The notes: a model not told the origin generated them from the sequence alone. DNA of 64,000 nt from Allantophomopsis cytisporea (GCA_024752435.1 CP103023.1:186001-250000); one strand, 5' to 3'. Positions 22,138-34,973 are shown, counted from the stretch's first letter. Numbers and translations: made by a program.

Positions 22138-25100
22138 TCACCATTCCTCACCAGGTCCGACAGGGCCAACGCCATTGCTGTTGTTAGGATCTAGATTCTT
22201 GTCGACAGGATTTGGACTGCTGCGGTTCATCTCGTTGAGAATACGCAGATATTCTCTGGCGTCTTTGCTGTTGGAGACAGGAGTGCTGCTTTGTGTACCA
22301 GCTTGCCAGCTGGAAGAGCCGGGAACCGTTGGTGGTAGGTTTCCTGTTGAGAGAGGGAGATCGGAGAGGAATCGCTCACTAAGTGTTGCACCTACATGTC
22401 TCAGAGGTCTGTCTGGTGTATTATTGATAGGAGGGGAGACAGAAAGAGAGGCTGTGGCGAGACCTCCGTAGTGAGGAAGCAGTCCGTGAGCCGTGGTGGA
22501 TGAAAGTGATGGTGGGGCAGCCATGGTCGAATGAGTTGACAAGAGTGGATTGCGAACTGGCGATCTTAGGCCAAATGTGTTATATCGGGGATCCTTAAGA
22601 AGATCTTGAAGAAAGCTGCTAGCAAATTTCGCGGATGAGACTGTGGATCTTGATTATGAGTCAGCTGATATTCATGATTAGAGGGAGGAAGTAAGGTACC
22701 TATTCTCCATAGCATCTTCAGACTTGACAACCTGCTTTGGCATTTCTGGACTGGCATTCAATACTGTCTCCTGAGAGGCCGTGGTGATATCAGTTGGAAA
22801 GCTGGGGAAGTTGTCATTCTTGGGCAAGTCCCATGAATCCAATGATGCTGTATCATCGTCATCACTAACATCTTCTTTCTTGATTTGAGCTTCGGAAGTC
22901 TCTAGCGAAGTGCCAAGGTCACTTGAATCAACAACCACATTGGTCTGGAAAGGATCATGGCTATCTTCCCGAGAATGAAGAGCTCCTTGCTGCTTATCAA
23001 GCTCATCATTAGCATGACCAACATTGGCTCGTCCGGTATGGCGGATTATAGGGATGAGACCATGCCATTCATAGGAGTTGGACGGATGAGAGTTAAGACG
23101 TGCATGTGCTGGTTTAGTTGGAGATGGTGGGAAGAAATCTTTACCATCGAACTTTGGCAGTCCCTTTTGAAGCTCACGAGGTGCTTTGCCCCAGTACAAG
23201 TGTCTGGCGCGAAGCTCCTCCTCGGTCAACTCTCGAGGATAGATGTACTCATTTCCCCTACTAATAGCACCAAAGTTGTGCGAAGACGAGGGGAGGCCTA
23301 CAAGGTAGGGTGTACGCTGCTGAAAATTGGGTTGAGGGGAGTGTGCAGCCGATGTCGAAAAGGTGCCGTATGATGGACTTAATTGAGCGTTGACTGGAAG
23401 TCTTGCCAATTGTAGCTGTGAAGCAGTCATCTGAACTGTCTCTCCATTTTGGTTGGGCAACAGAGCACCATTATGGAGAGGTACAGCTCCAAGAATGTGG
23501 TCAGGATCGTTCCAGGCAGTGTGCTTTGAGAACCAGGGATTGCCAGCATCGGTAATATGACTCGGTGAGACTATTGTGTCAGTTGCCACAGCTGGGTTGG
23601 GAGCCGTCGACTGTTCTGCAACTTGGCTGCGTGGCTTGAAAGCTGGAGCCAGAGCTGCGGCTGCACTTAACTTGGAACGAATACTGTTGCTTGAACCAGA
23701 CGAGCGGTTTTCGATCTTCGCAGTAACGTTGGCTTTGGTAGGCGTATCAGTTTTCTCGGCAGTAGGGGTTTTTATGCCAGTTTGAGGCTTCTTGACAACA
23801 TCTGTCTCATTGGAAGTCTTACTAGCTTTTGGAGTATCAGGCTTCTTGGCACCATCTGGGCCACCTGTGACAGTAGGTTTATCAGCAGGCGCAGCTCTCA
23901 AGATAACTGGTCCTGATCGAGTGTGAATTGTCTTGACCAATGGCTTCTGATCCTGTGTATTCACAGTCCCAGAGTTGTTCTTAATACTCTCAGAAGGCTT
24001 GGTAGAATCATTCGCAGATGCAAGACGGAATTCTAGATCGGTGATCTGTTGACTGATGAAGTCATGTTGAGAAGTAACATGAGCCTCGTTGATTTGGTGT
24101 CTATTATTCGTGAGTTGATTATCAAGTATTTTCAAGTAATCACGGAGACCTGCTACTTGCAAACGCATAGCCTGCAACTGAGCAGGGGTAGGTTGAGGGA
24201 CAGTGCTGAGAGCTTCGTTGGAAGGAACTGGTGTAGTTTGATTTCCAGCGCCGTTAGTACCTAGGTTCGCAACATTACCAAGAGGTAGCTGTGGAAAGCT
24301 TCTGTGTAGTCCAGGAGGCGCAAAGGCTGGTAACATCATGGTTTGGGTATGCATCTGCATTGGATGTCCAATAGGACCAGTGGCATACATTGGGGCGGCT
24401 GGTGGTGGATGAAGACCCGGAGGTGCACCAAAGGGAGTTGAATTTGCAAAGCTCCCCAGCATACTTACTGGCAACACTGAGCCAGGAGGAGGCATAAAGC
24501 CTCGAGGCATGGGATAAACCAACTGGCCATTATACAAGAAAGGTTTTGTCAGATCAAACTGAGCTGGAGGAGAAATCTCGATAGCTGGAGGAGTCTGCGT
24601 TGATGGTGCAGGTGCTCTTTCTTTATCAACACTATGTTCTTGGGCCACTGGTTCTGGTCTAGGTGTAGGCTCCCGACTGAAACCTTCAGGAGGTGGTGGA
24701 TTTTGAAAGGTTCCAAACATTGGCGACGATGCAAGAGGCGAGAGCATTCGAAAGTTGGTCTGAGCATCGTTTAAGGGAACGCCATGTGGCCATTCAATAG
24801 TCTCAACACTTTCACCATCATCACCCGTTGACTTCTTGCTCTCAAAGCAGCTCTTCTGGCGATTCCAAATGAAAATTGGTTGTGGTGGTGCGCGGGTATT
24901 TGGCACAATACGTCCTCCTGCTGTTACTCGAACATGTGTTGGAGAGACAACCGCTCTGTAGAACTTTTGAAAGTTTTCCTGCTTCTGAGCTTGCTCTCCC
25001 GAGGGCGCAGATAGTGGAGATGGGATGTCACCTTCACTGCTGTTAGAACGACGCAACTGCCAGGCTATCTTAGTCGAGATCTTAAGATTTTCCTTCTTAG

Positions 25101-25866
25101 CATGGCGAGTCGAATGACCACGGAAGACAATACGGTCATCTTCATCCATCGATGATTGCGAGCTTATGTTTCGAGTGATGGGAAAGCGCTTGAGATCTTC
25201 CGACTTGATGAAGAAGGCTCGGTCAGTCTTAGCTTTACGTGGGTAGGTCAGAATACCAGCTATTTTTAAAACATTAGTACATAACTTGAGGTGTAGAAAC
25301 GCTTCCTTACCTCTATCTCCATCTTGAGTTAGGTTGTCCAAGTTGAGAATAACAAAGGGAAGTGTTTCGCGTAACTTGAGCAACTCCTCCACCTCATAGC
25401 AATGCATCGTTTGTCTGTATCCAACACTTGGATTTGCAATTGCAAAGAATGTGAAGGTTTCTTTTGGGTGATTGACAAAAGGTTGCCAAATGAATATAGT
25501 AGGTACGAAGCCCTTGGTTGATGAGCTTGATGGCCCTGCGATAAATGTATTGATGAAACCGAAGACACGATATAGAAGATTGACCCCCTCCTGGGTAGGT
25601 TCTTGATTACGCTGGAGCTTGTATTGAGAGTAGAAGAAGGTAGTCCGAAGACATTGAGAGTTTACGTCGTAGAAGCTTGGAAGTAACTCTTGGTTTGAAG
25701 GTACGTGAACAACCTGGAACGGTCGAGTCTGAAGCTTTGTTAGTACTTCATCCAAGTTGTGGATTCTCTTCTCGACACTTCGAGCGGTGAGGTCCTGATC
25801 CCTCGTCTGCATGCGAAGGATATCAATAAACCATGCATCGAGAAATTCCTTTCTGATCGACATCAT
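22138..25866 (-). CDS. Large disordered protein of unknown function
   Basis: Three exons: 25866-25311, 25259-22700, 22648-22138; 1208 residues. I do not recognise the family. The first 250 residues look folded, with charged helices (RKEFLDAWFIDILRM at the start) and hydrophobic strands. The middle is Pro/Gly/Gln/Thr-rich and disordered, with a short coiled-coil-like stretch around 600-640. A Lys-rich acidic segment with IKKEDVSDDDD lies near the C-terminus. Intron 1 is 51 nt, has a clear TACTAAT branch site and is a multiple of three, so the unspliced frame stays open with 17 extra residues. A donor-like GTAAGT upstream at about 25955 suggests a 5'UTR intron, so the true start could lie further upstream. 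Function not proposed. Confidence 0.7.
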
Positions 25867-26709
25867 GTAGCATCGTGTAAAAGATGCGGTTTGGTTTGGT
25901 TGACGGTGTGATTGAGTACTTGAAGGACTGATGATGTTGGTAATAGAAACTTACCTTCTAGCAACTAAGAGCAATTTGAGCAGTAGATAAACAGTTGAGA
26001 GTAAAGAATCGCGGCCTCGCGAGGCAATCGATTTTTATGAGGTTGGTGGTGGAGTCGATGTGTAGGAACTCACGATGTTGGGGGAAAATAAACAATGGGT
26101 GGTAGCAACTCCTCCCTTCCTCCTGCACGGCAGGCGCAACAGACACGACACTGCAAACATTGAGCTAGACACACCGACTAACTCTACATGAGCTACGCTC
26201 AACTCACTCCTATTTCTTAATGTCTCCCACTATAACAACTCCATATAGGTGTCGAATAAGTATGTTCAATATTCTGCTCGGAATGCTTGACACTGAGAGG
26301 CTCACAGATTGACAGTGGTTATCTTCTAGCAAAGAAACTTATTCAACATACAGTGCCCCCGGATGAGATTGGGTGGCCATCATGAGACAGGTGCATGACA
26401 TCTACTTAAGATAAGTGATCTTCATGTGCATATTTGAAACTAAACAATGACAGAAGCAAGTAGAGGTAGGATAGCCTTTCATGAACACACTTATCTTTGA
26501 CCACAATTATCACAAACAATAGTTGAAAGTGCCTTGTGATTCATGCATGTTCATTTCTGCCTTTGTGAGTCTAGAACGCCATATCCGTTGATACACCAGT
26601 GACTTTTTTTGGTATCATCCTATGACCTTATGCCAAACTTTTGATTGTTTCTCCTCACACCTCCCTCTACCATATGCGCACTTCTTCGAATTTCTCTAAT
26701 ATTCATCCT
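25867..26709. other. Intergenic, nothing recognised
   Basis: Upstream side of the large minus-strand gene and downstream side of the SmF gene. Apart from the likely 5'UTR intron near 25870-25955, no feature is supported. Confidence 0.35.
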
Positions 26710-27230
26710 TTATCCCTCCATCTTAACATCGCCGTTGCCCGAGCTCTGGTTTGCGCCTTGGATCCATAACACGTTGTTGCATCTAGAATGCGAGTTAGCA
26801 CTCATCCGTTGTCCTTGCCCCTTGCAATCTGAGTTTCAAACGCTAGAAAGACCGTAAGCATACCGGATCAACACCTGTCCCAAAGCCGAAGTCATCTTCT
26901 GGTCGATGTATTCCTCCGCACCTGTCAACTGGATGTTCATATAACTGTCGATGCTAACAAGGCGGCCCTTGTACTCTGTCTGGCCCCATTTCAGGCGAAC
27001 TACAACTTCCTCATTGACGCTACAAATACTATCAGCCTGACTCCCATATCAAATATCCCTGCGCGCTGGAGATTCAAGCGGCTGTATTCGTGGAATATCG
27101 CGATCTCGTGAAGATGGCATTATACGTACAGGCCTTGCAGCATAGGCCGCGGGTTAATTGGCATGAACTATTACGCATTATTAGCATTCAGCTGTAAAAA
27201 CACAATGGGATCACGTAGACTTACACTCAT
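26710..27230 (-). CDS. SmF: Small nuclear ribonucleoprotein F (SmF)
   Basis: Four exons: 27230-27225, 27167-27130, 27019-26864, 26782-26710; 90 residues, as expected for SmF. Core subunit of the heptameric Sm ring on U1, U2, U4 and U5 snRNAs in the nucleus. The Sm1 motif is visible as VVVRLKWGQTEYKGRLVSID with the typical SYMNIQL strand. The Sm2 motif is split by intron 3: GQVLIR, then CNNVLWI. The KWG...YKG and AEEYIDQ segments are diagnostic of the F paralogue rather than LSm6. Exon 1 encodes only Met-Ser, so simple ORF finding misses the gene. Short acidic C-terminal tail (KMEG). Confidence 0.93.
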
Positions 27231-27589
27231 GATCTCTGTGGTTGGTGAAGAACTTGAGTACGCGTGGGATATCTTTTGCGCCTGTCGTCGTGATAATGAG
27301 CTTGGACGGAGCTTTGCGCTTGGTGCTGCTTTTCGAGCCGCTGTTGTTGATGCCAGATACCACAGGCACTAATCAGTTTCTACACTCAAATGTCATGTTG
27401 CTTTCAACGAATAGCTTGATTATTGATTGGTTGATTGATAGATTGCAAGACCCTTCATTTTTGACGACTATATTGGTTCCACAGTGCTTCCAGTTGTTCC
27501 ATATTCATATTTTATATGTCTTCAATTAACACAGGCAAATGTGGTTGGCAACGCTCGAGCATAAAATTTCATAACTGATATCACAGGAC

Positions 27590-28269
27590 CTAATTCCGGC
27601 GAATCTCCCACTTGAGATCTTTGATACTAACCTCATCCCCTGCCTTGTCATCGTAGTCGTACCACTCACCCTCGTCAAGATCAATACCTGTGAATTTGGT
27701 TCCTGATTCTAAACCAGTTGCCAACCACTCTCCCTGATCTAGGTCAATACACATGCACTCATAAGGTGAGGCGGAAACTTACTTCTGGCTTGAACTCTAC
27801 AAATTCAAGACCTCTGCAGTCAAACTCGATGATATTTTGACGCTTTGGAGGAGAGGCCTGAGCGTATTGCGCAGGAGCTGTCTTAATAGTTGCTGACGAT
27901 TCTCTCTGTGATACTGTCAGCATTGAGAGCTCAACCTAGAGCAGCAAGGCTTACTTTGCAAGACTTGCACTTCCAGACGAAGTTGGCCTCTCCTCTGCTG
28001 CCGCTCATTTCGTTTTGCTCCTACGTTAAGATCAGTAACTTGCAATACACTTATTCTGACTCATATTGCTCACAAATCTATTGACACCAACCCAATTTGG
28101 GTGGATCTCTCTGCAGGAGGTACATTGCACCTTGAAGGTGTACCAAAATGGTCCATTTTCGGTGTCATCTGGACGAAGATCCGTGACTCTGGTACTGTTA
28201 ACTATAGCCCCTGTATTTTGACAAGATTACTTACCCAGAGAGATCAGCCGTAAGTGCAAGAACGTGCAT
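27590..28269 (-). CDS. CZIB/UPF0587 (DUF866) CXXC zinc-binding protein
   Basis: Five exons: 28269-28235, 28194-28074, 28020-27955, 27905-27783, 27733-27590; 162 residues, matching the family (about 160). Two CxxC pairs form the zinc site: CTSC (in QCTSCREIHPNW) and CKSC. The GSRGEANFVWKCK stretch between them and the C-terminal ESGTKF...WYDYDDKAGDEV are characteristic. The human homologue is C1orf123/CZIB; the biochemical role is not settled (a heavy-metal-associated-like fold, proposed metal handling). Intron 1 is only 40 nt. The gene is divergent from the PPR-like gene, with 238 bp between start codons. Confidence 0.9.
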
Positions 28270-28507
28270 TTTGAATATAGAATTGCGATTTTGTTGTTGT
28301 GAAGTTCTGTATGTTACTGATGGCGGGGTGATATTTGTTTTGTGGGGTATGTCTGATATACTAAAAGCGGCAATGCTCGCCAAATCCAATATCGTGCCAT
28401 CAATTCGACCGGATGGCATGAACGGACACAGCCATTGAGCCCGCGCCGCTGCCTCGAGCCATACCCAAAGACTTCACTGAGATACCGCAGGAAGCGATGC
28501 TACGATA

Positions 28508-30526
28508 ATGCAAAGTATGTGGTCTAGGGCCACACAGACGAGGTGTCGCTGCACAACTTGCCTTCACACCGCGACGACAATAGCACGACGAGTGACCACG
28601 GCCGCGAGTAAACGACGAGTCAAGGCTGGCGATGTCTTCACGGCCTGTTATTCGGCAATGTTTGCCACGGCGGCTGTAGTAGATGCGAAGATGAAGAATG
28701 GGAGGAGAAAGGATTGGGATCGAGCCATTGAGGCAGCTAGAGGGACTTTGGAGGCTGAGGAGGGGCAGAGTCATGCACCTGCATCACCACAGATTCATAC
28801 TACATCGACACTCAAAGCAGTGAGCCCGGACGTTTGGACAAAGTTATTGAACGGAAAGAATCACAATGACGATGGCCCCGTGTTCGGCCCCAAGAACAAC
28901 ATGGCGTGGACCAAAAATGGAGTACTTGCTCCTCCACAGGGACAAGCATCATTGCTCGAAGAACGACTGCAAATTATCTTTCGACAGGTCGCTCATGACG
29001 CGGGAAATTATGCCCATACGGCGGAAGGGAAAGCTGGTCCGAAATTCTTAGAACGCAACCCCAAGACGGATGCGCAGATGGAGAAGTTGAAGCAGATGAT
29101 CTCAGGGATGGTCTTTAAACTTCGGAATATGGAAGTTCAGTCGAAACACGTTCCACTTGCTGGAGCCCCCGGTCAACAATCGACACATACAAAGCAATTG
29201 CAAAAACTCAACAGGAACATTAGTGGATTGGATGGTCGAGAAGTGAGCTATCCCGATTATTCAATGGCATTTGAACACACGAAGGAGCGATTGGCTTTGA
29301 ACCATGCTCTACTTACCATTCTGAACGATAAAGAAACTCCAATCGATTTGAAGATCGCCAAGATTTGCTTCAATCTTTTGATCTCCCAAGCAGCTCCAGA
29401 TATCACTTCATTCAATCTCTTGATCCTTTACTTTACCCGACTCGAACAACACGAACTTGCAAATGTGGTGGCTGATACCCTACTCTACGAGAGTCGTTTC
29501 TGGGCAGATGAGACCACGGTTGTTGCATTACTGGAGCATTACAATGCATGCAACAACAAAGCAGGATTTGATATGCTTGTTAAACGCATGAGGGGAGTTC
29601 AAGGCGACATGAGATTAGCACGACGCTCTCTATGGCATTTGCGTTTCCCAGAAGTTCAGCGCTGGGCTCTCAGCAACAGTGTCATCCATCGTAACTTCCA
29701 CCTTCACGAGAAAGTCTTTCGTAGCCAAGCAATCTTTGATTCCCTGATAGTTGGCGCTTATAAGTTCTCTGGCGCCAAACGAGCTTTGATGTACATGCGA
29801 GCGGCCATTAGAGAAGGCTTTTCCTTACGCAATTGGATCTTCGAGGCCATTGCATCAGTCTGTAGTGCTCAGAAAAATGTCAAGCTAGCTGAGGACTTGA
29901 TTAGAGTTATGCTGTTACAATGGAACAGCTTGACAAAAAGGATGCCCAAATTCGCTGATACGACTCGTCAATGGCTGACAAAATTGGTGTCTTTGTCGTG
30001 CGATACTTATGGGTTAGCATATGATCAACTCGAGGAGCGCTTTGTGGGTTACGAGCGTCCGCTGCGCATACTCCTGGCACAGCTGCAAAGTTCTCATGCT
30101 ACGAATCCTTTGGCCTATTTATCACTGGAGACACAGTTTGAGCGAATCGCGGATGACACCATGAAGCTCAAGCAAGAGCTCACTGAGATTGCATCAAGTA
30201 GCAGGCTCTCTTCACATGTTCAGAAAGTTCAAGTGCCTATTCAAGAGGTCGCGACTGACAACCCTCTTTTACCAACATATGCACTTGAAGATGGCCTGGA
30301 GGCTGTCATACCTTCTGTACTGGCCATGCAAGCACCTGTGCAAGATACTCTGACAACCTCAGCCAAGTTGTCCGAGGAACCACAGCATCAACTAGTGGGT
30401 GCTAAGAAGCAATCTAAGAAATTCTTCAACGGCAACTCGCTGCAGAAAGTACCCGTAACCATAGCTGGCAGCATTCACCGGTCTACCGAGGAAAGAGTTG
30501 AACCTCTTAAATCTGCATATGCTTAA
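28508..30526 (+). CDS. Mitochondrial PPR-like protein
   Basis: Single open frame of 672 residues. The N-terminus is rich in Arg, Thr and Ala with few acids (RATQTRCRC, ARRVTTAASKRR), as in mitochondrial targeting sequences. The middle is a run of helical pairs resembling pentatricopeptide or similar alpha-solenoid repeats (about residues 230-500, for example SFNLLILYFTRLEQHELANV). The C-terminus is low complexity and basic. Such ascomycete proteins usually act in mitochondrial RNA processing or translation; I cannot name a specific orthologue. The start may lie upstream if a short 5' exon exists, since the sequence before 28508 shows another short frame ending just 5' of it. Confidence 0.7.
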   Translation: MQSMWSRATQTRCRCTTCLHTATTIARRVTTAASKRRVKAGDVFTACYSAMFATAAVVDAKMKNGRRKDWDRAIEAARGTLEAEEGQSHAPASPQIHTTSTLKAVSPDVWTKLLNGKNHNDDGPVFGPKNNMAWTKNGVLAPPQGQASLLEERLQIIFRQVAHDAGNYAHTAEGKAGPKFLERNPKTDAQMEKLKQMISGMVFKLRNMEVQSKHVPLAGAPGQQSTHTKQLQKLNRNISGLDGREVSYPDYSMAFEHTKERLALNHALLTILNDKETPIDLKIAKICFNLLISQAAPDITSFNLLILYFTRLEQHELANVVADTLLYESRFWADETTVVALLEHYNACNNKAGFDMLVKRMRGVQGDMRLARRSLWHLRFPEVQRWALSNSVIHRNFHLHEKVFRSQAIFDSLIVGAYKFSGAKRALMYMRAAIREGFSLRNWIFEAIASVCSAQKNVKLAEDLIRVMLLQWNSLTKRMPKFADTTRQWLTKLVSLSCDTYGLAYDQLEERFVGYERPLRILLAQLQSSHATNPLAYLSLETQFERIADDTMKLKQELTEIASSSRLSSHVQKVQVPIQEVATDNPLLPTYALEDGLEAVIPSVLAMQAPVQDTLTTSAKLSEEPQHQLVGAKKQSKKFFNGNSLQKVPVTIAGSIHRSTEERVEPLKSAYA

Positions 30527-31952
30527 GAACACGGGCGATAAAGCAGAACAACAAGTTTCGTAGCGGCTTGCATATTTGAGCAAGCCCTACCTGTGTATAA
30601 ATATGGAAATATGTCCATAAACGAGGCGTCTGGTAGGTTACTGGGAGCATTTTGATTTCACGAGCATTGGAGCGGCGTTTAGAGGTATGAGTGGGATACC
30701 CAAAGTGGGTAATTGTATTCATAACGATGTTAGATCATATAGTACATATTGAATATCCACGATCTGTCGGGGAGAAGACCAAATAACAATACGTCTAGAC
30801 TAGCAAAGAGAAGCCTTTCGCACGTGAATTTCATGTAATTTGGTATGAAGGGTACGAAGGGATTATTCATCGAGAGTTTCTATCATGTACAATGACGCAA
30901 ACTTGGATCTCGGCCCATCGGTTCAATCGGCCTCTGCTTATGTTCCTTCGTTCTCGCTCTCGCTTGATCGGTGGAGTGCAGGATCCCTAACCCGACGTTT
31001 TGTGCTTGACCCACTCAGACCATCATCGACGCCAGATTCCTTACACCGTAACACAAGAATCGAGATTAAGGTCCCTTAGATGAAATGATCCTAGGCATGA
31101 TCAAACCAATCGTTGTGCAGATGAGCCAAGGTCAGGCTGCCTGAATACTATGTACATATTTCGTACTTTGTGCAGCTCTCATCTTGAAGTATTATGCCTT
31201 CTGTCCAACTCCAATCCTGCGGATCAGTTCTGTATGAATAATGCGCAGGTTGAAACGAAAGCCTACATAAACCTGCAGTGTAGCATAGCGTGAGCACTAC
31301 AGTAGCTCGCACCAAAACACGGGAACATCGCTCATGCAAACTTGATTGACCACAAACTTTATGAAAGGAACATCCAACTAAGGAGCCCTTTCCGATCCAG
31401 GTACTCCCTCCAGCTCGCGACGTAAATTCAAGCTTGATATTATGGTCGATTTAGCAGTCTCTCAAAGTTGACATGTTACCTCATCGGGCTAAGCTGCGAC
31501 ACCCCCCCAAGATAGTGACCTAGTAGCCAGTTCTGATTGGGCAGACATCTGAAATGACGTCGCTGTGTGGCTGGTGCGCTGGGAAGTTGGTAGCGATGCT
31601 GGTAAGAGTACGGGGCGCAAGGATACGAAGCCAAAACACTGCTGATGTCGTGAGGTGAGATGAGATGGGCGGACTCCCGTTGCTGAGAGCTAGGTATTTG
31701 ATGCTCTCCTATCTCCCTTGTTGCCCTTTCTTTTCTTCTTCAGTCGCGCCACTTTCTTGTCTTCTCCTTCTTTTCCTCAATTCACTTCGTCCTTCTGGGA
31801 ATTGAGTCGTTGGGTGAATTCTTTGTGGTTGTTGATCTTCCTTCCTCCAAATTACGATTCTACGATCACGACGTCTTATTCAGACGACCTCGCGCGACAC
31901 GAAAGTGAAAGTACGATTGTAGTCTACTGTTTCTCATCACTTTAAAAAAAAA
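30527..31952. other. Intergenic
   Basis: No supported gene. The 3' part is pyrimidine-rich (31715-31800) and a run of A sits immediately before the next start codon (31944-31952), probably the promoter and leader of the App1-like gene. Confidence 0.4.
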
Positions 31953-33515
31953 ATGATTTCACATTTCTCTCCGTTGCTCTTGGCTCTTGTGCCTCTTGCA
32001 CTCGCAGCTCCGGCTCCAGAACCTGTTCATGCGGCCCATCCTATGATTACAGCACGCGCCGAATTATCCGACAGTCCAACTCCAGTGAAGCGTGGTATCT
32101 TGAGTGATATTGGTAGCAAGGCGTCGAGTTATATCAATTCTATTGAATCTGATGTCGATGGATTCTTAGTTGGCTTACCTACCGGTACGGCTGTCTTGAG
32201 CAGCCTGGGCATCAGTGATGATGACTTGGCTGCAACACCTACCTCGGTTCTTAACATTCCGTAAGCACCTCTTTCCTTAAAATTCGCTACCTTGACTTAC
32301 AGTTGTAGTGGATATGCCAATTGGACAGACGAAGGATGGAACCTTCGATTCCACGGAAACGTCTATAAGCAGCCTAATATTTCCCAATCCAAGCTTGACG
32401 ATCTGGCCAATGTTTTCTTAGTCAACGTCTCTGTCTCCGACCTCGACACCCAAATGCAAGACCAAGCTCGCAACGTCACTGCCGAGATCTTCGTTGTTCA
32501 ACAAGGAAACGTAAATGTGTCTTTCCACCTCGAGCCAGCCAGCAGTGCCGGCGGAGATGGTGAATCAGACGGAGGTGGAGCCACCACCGCAGCAGGAGGA
32601 GCACAAAACATCACCTACCCAGGTGAGACGACAGTAGAAGGCGATTTCGACGCCTTCATCACACTCGCGAACGTCTCAGGTTCAGGAGGTTACCTCTCCC
32701 CTGGAAACGAAACGACCGAGATCCAGCGTTTGAACGTCTACACCAATGGGTCAGACATCGGTAACGCAACCGCCTACCTGGTCCCAACAAGCGGCATAAC
32801 AATCATCTCTGACATCGACGACATCCTCCGCGTCACCAAGATCTACGAGCCAGCTCAAGGCCTCTACAACTCTTTCGCGAAAGCCTTCACGCCATGGGAG
32901 AACATGCCAGACCTGTACGCGAACTGGTCTAAGTCCATCCCAGACTTCCACTTCCACTACCTGACCACGACTCCTGAGCAAATCACCCGCAACTACATGG
33001 ACTTCATCTACAACAACTACCCAGGTGGATCCTTCGACACGCGCCCGCTCAACTTCTCAGATGTCAGCGCCACCCTCTCCATCCGCAAGTTCCTCCTCGA
33101 CAAAGTCTTCCAGACCTTCCCACAGCGCAAATTCATCCTCATTGCCGATACATCCAACTCGGACGTCATGAAGGATTACCCACAAATGGTCACCGATTAC
33201 CCCGACCAAGTCCAGTGCATCTGGATCCGCAACACATCTGCCACCGACTCGGGCGACGAGTTCCCATATGATACGTCTGGTTTCCAGGGCTTGAAGAATA
33301 CCAGCTACATGTTCTTCCTCAACCCCGATGATCTGACGAATTTGGATATTGCCAATGGCGAGTGTCTCAATCAGACTATTCAGCAGAACGTCACGTTCGA
33401 TTATCAGGGCCTGCCGTTCGGACTGAGCTCTGATGCTGATTTGCGGGTCAGAGGACCCAAGGCTGCTATCGTTGCTGCGGTGGTGGTGCTGGCTACCTTC
33501 TTTGTGGCTTTGTAG
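31953..33515 (+). CDS. Secreted, probably GPI-anchored App1-domain (DUF2183) protein
   Basis: Two exons, 31953-32260 and 32303-33515; 506 residues. A second acceptor at 32308 would delete two residues in frame. The N-terminal signal peptide has the core LLALVPLALAAPAPEP. The C-terminus is a hydrophobic tail (AAIVAAVVVLATFFVAL) preceded by a small-residue region, consistent with a GPI signal. Many N-x-S/T sites are present. The App1 domain has the HAD-like SDIDDILRVTKIYEP (about residue 272 on) and the FILIADTSNSD block. Yeast App1 is a phosphatidate phosphatase with DxDxT; here the Thr position is Ile, so catalysis is uncertain. The upstream half (about 100-250) matches the usual GYANWTDEGW...RFHGNVYKQP module of this secreted subfamily. 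Extracellular or wall location is inferred. Confidence 0.85.
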
Positions 33516-34973
33516 TCATACTGAAATGAAAAATGGATTTGGAGTTTGTGGTTTGGGTTGGAGGGTTATGATTTGTATAAGGATTCGCATGGCGATGCGA
33601 ATTGCATGTTGAATTGATGAATTGATACATGGACTTATGAGAATTGTACCTGCGTATAATGAGTGATTGTGATGTTTATGTGGGCGTTGTGATGTGGTGT
33701 CGGGATGCCTTTCGAGTTCGCATCTGTGGGTGTCATTATCCTGAAATAGTCAGACCGGGGTAGGGAAGTTTTGTACGCTTCGAGTCGTAGAACCGCGAGG
33801 TCTGCTTAGAGTTTTTGAACTGCAGCTCGGCGTGGGTCATTTGTTCCTGCACCTGGGTCTGTATGCCATATTCAAATGCCATGGCATGCACGCATGTCGT
33901 GTGCTTATAAAATATAGACAGACTTTGTTATATTTTTCTGGCATGGAAGTATACTGCTTATCTAGTATCTACTGCGAGCAATATACTGTATGTGTATGGA
34001 AAATGATATTCGGGTGATTTGTTCGTTTCGTTATTTTCACTTATTTGATTGTTTTAGTTTCTCGAATAGGAGAATATCATATCCTTTTATTATTTTAGAC
34101 GGCCAATTTATTTCTACATCGATATATTCTTACCTTTACCGTTCAGTTAAATCTCCCTTCAACGGCAGTAGGCACGGGTAGTCTCCCACCTCATAATTAT
34201 CACTCCACGAATTAATCTCACCTCAGCTTATACTCCATCACAAAGTATCATCAACAATGTCGATACCCAGTCTTGAAGAGCGGTGACCACATCCACAACT
34301 CCTCCGCACATGCACGAGATGAATAGATATAGGGTACGAACCTACCACGGCATTTCCGCGATATGCCGACGAGAGGACAAAGCTTGACTCACTCACTCAC
34401 TCACAGCGCAATCTCCATGCCACCCGTCACGGACTCAGGTCACCGGTGCACAACCACGAGGCTCCTTCCAAGAAGAACTCCACTTTGAGGAATATGCACT
34501 TCGACAATCGGTCTGCAAGCTTTCCCACTTTCTCCTTTTTCCCTCTCTGCCATTGCGGTTTCTGCGCCGGTCGGCTTGGGTAAGTCTCCAGATCATTGTT
34601 CTCGTCACTCGAGACGGTGAGCATGTGCGTCTGCGCCGGTGGGGATTCAGCTGGACCCTTGGGCCCACTCTGCGGCTTTTCCGGGGAGAGGTAGGTTGAG
34701 GTGGAGATGAAAGTGTGGGATCGAGGGTTCGGATGAGTCGTGTTTGAGGTGGCATTGGAGGCGGAGGTGAGCATACCTGAGATGAGATGAGTAGAGTGTG
34801 TGATGAGTAGAATTTGTCACTGTGGAAAATGCCGTATGCTTGATTCAGGGACGGGGATTCTATTGTGTAAATGCGATGAAGTGCGTCGTTACATAGCATA
34901 CAGTGACAGTACATGTCAATGCATGATTATGGAATCGAATGAGTTTGTTTGTTGCTATTTCCGTCTTATCCCA

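Noticed and set aside
34427..34914. Overlapping minus-strand frames of 115 and 159 codons
   Set aside because: Low-complexity Ser/Thr/Pro or Arg-rich translation, no recognised domain, no convincing partner exons.
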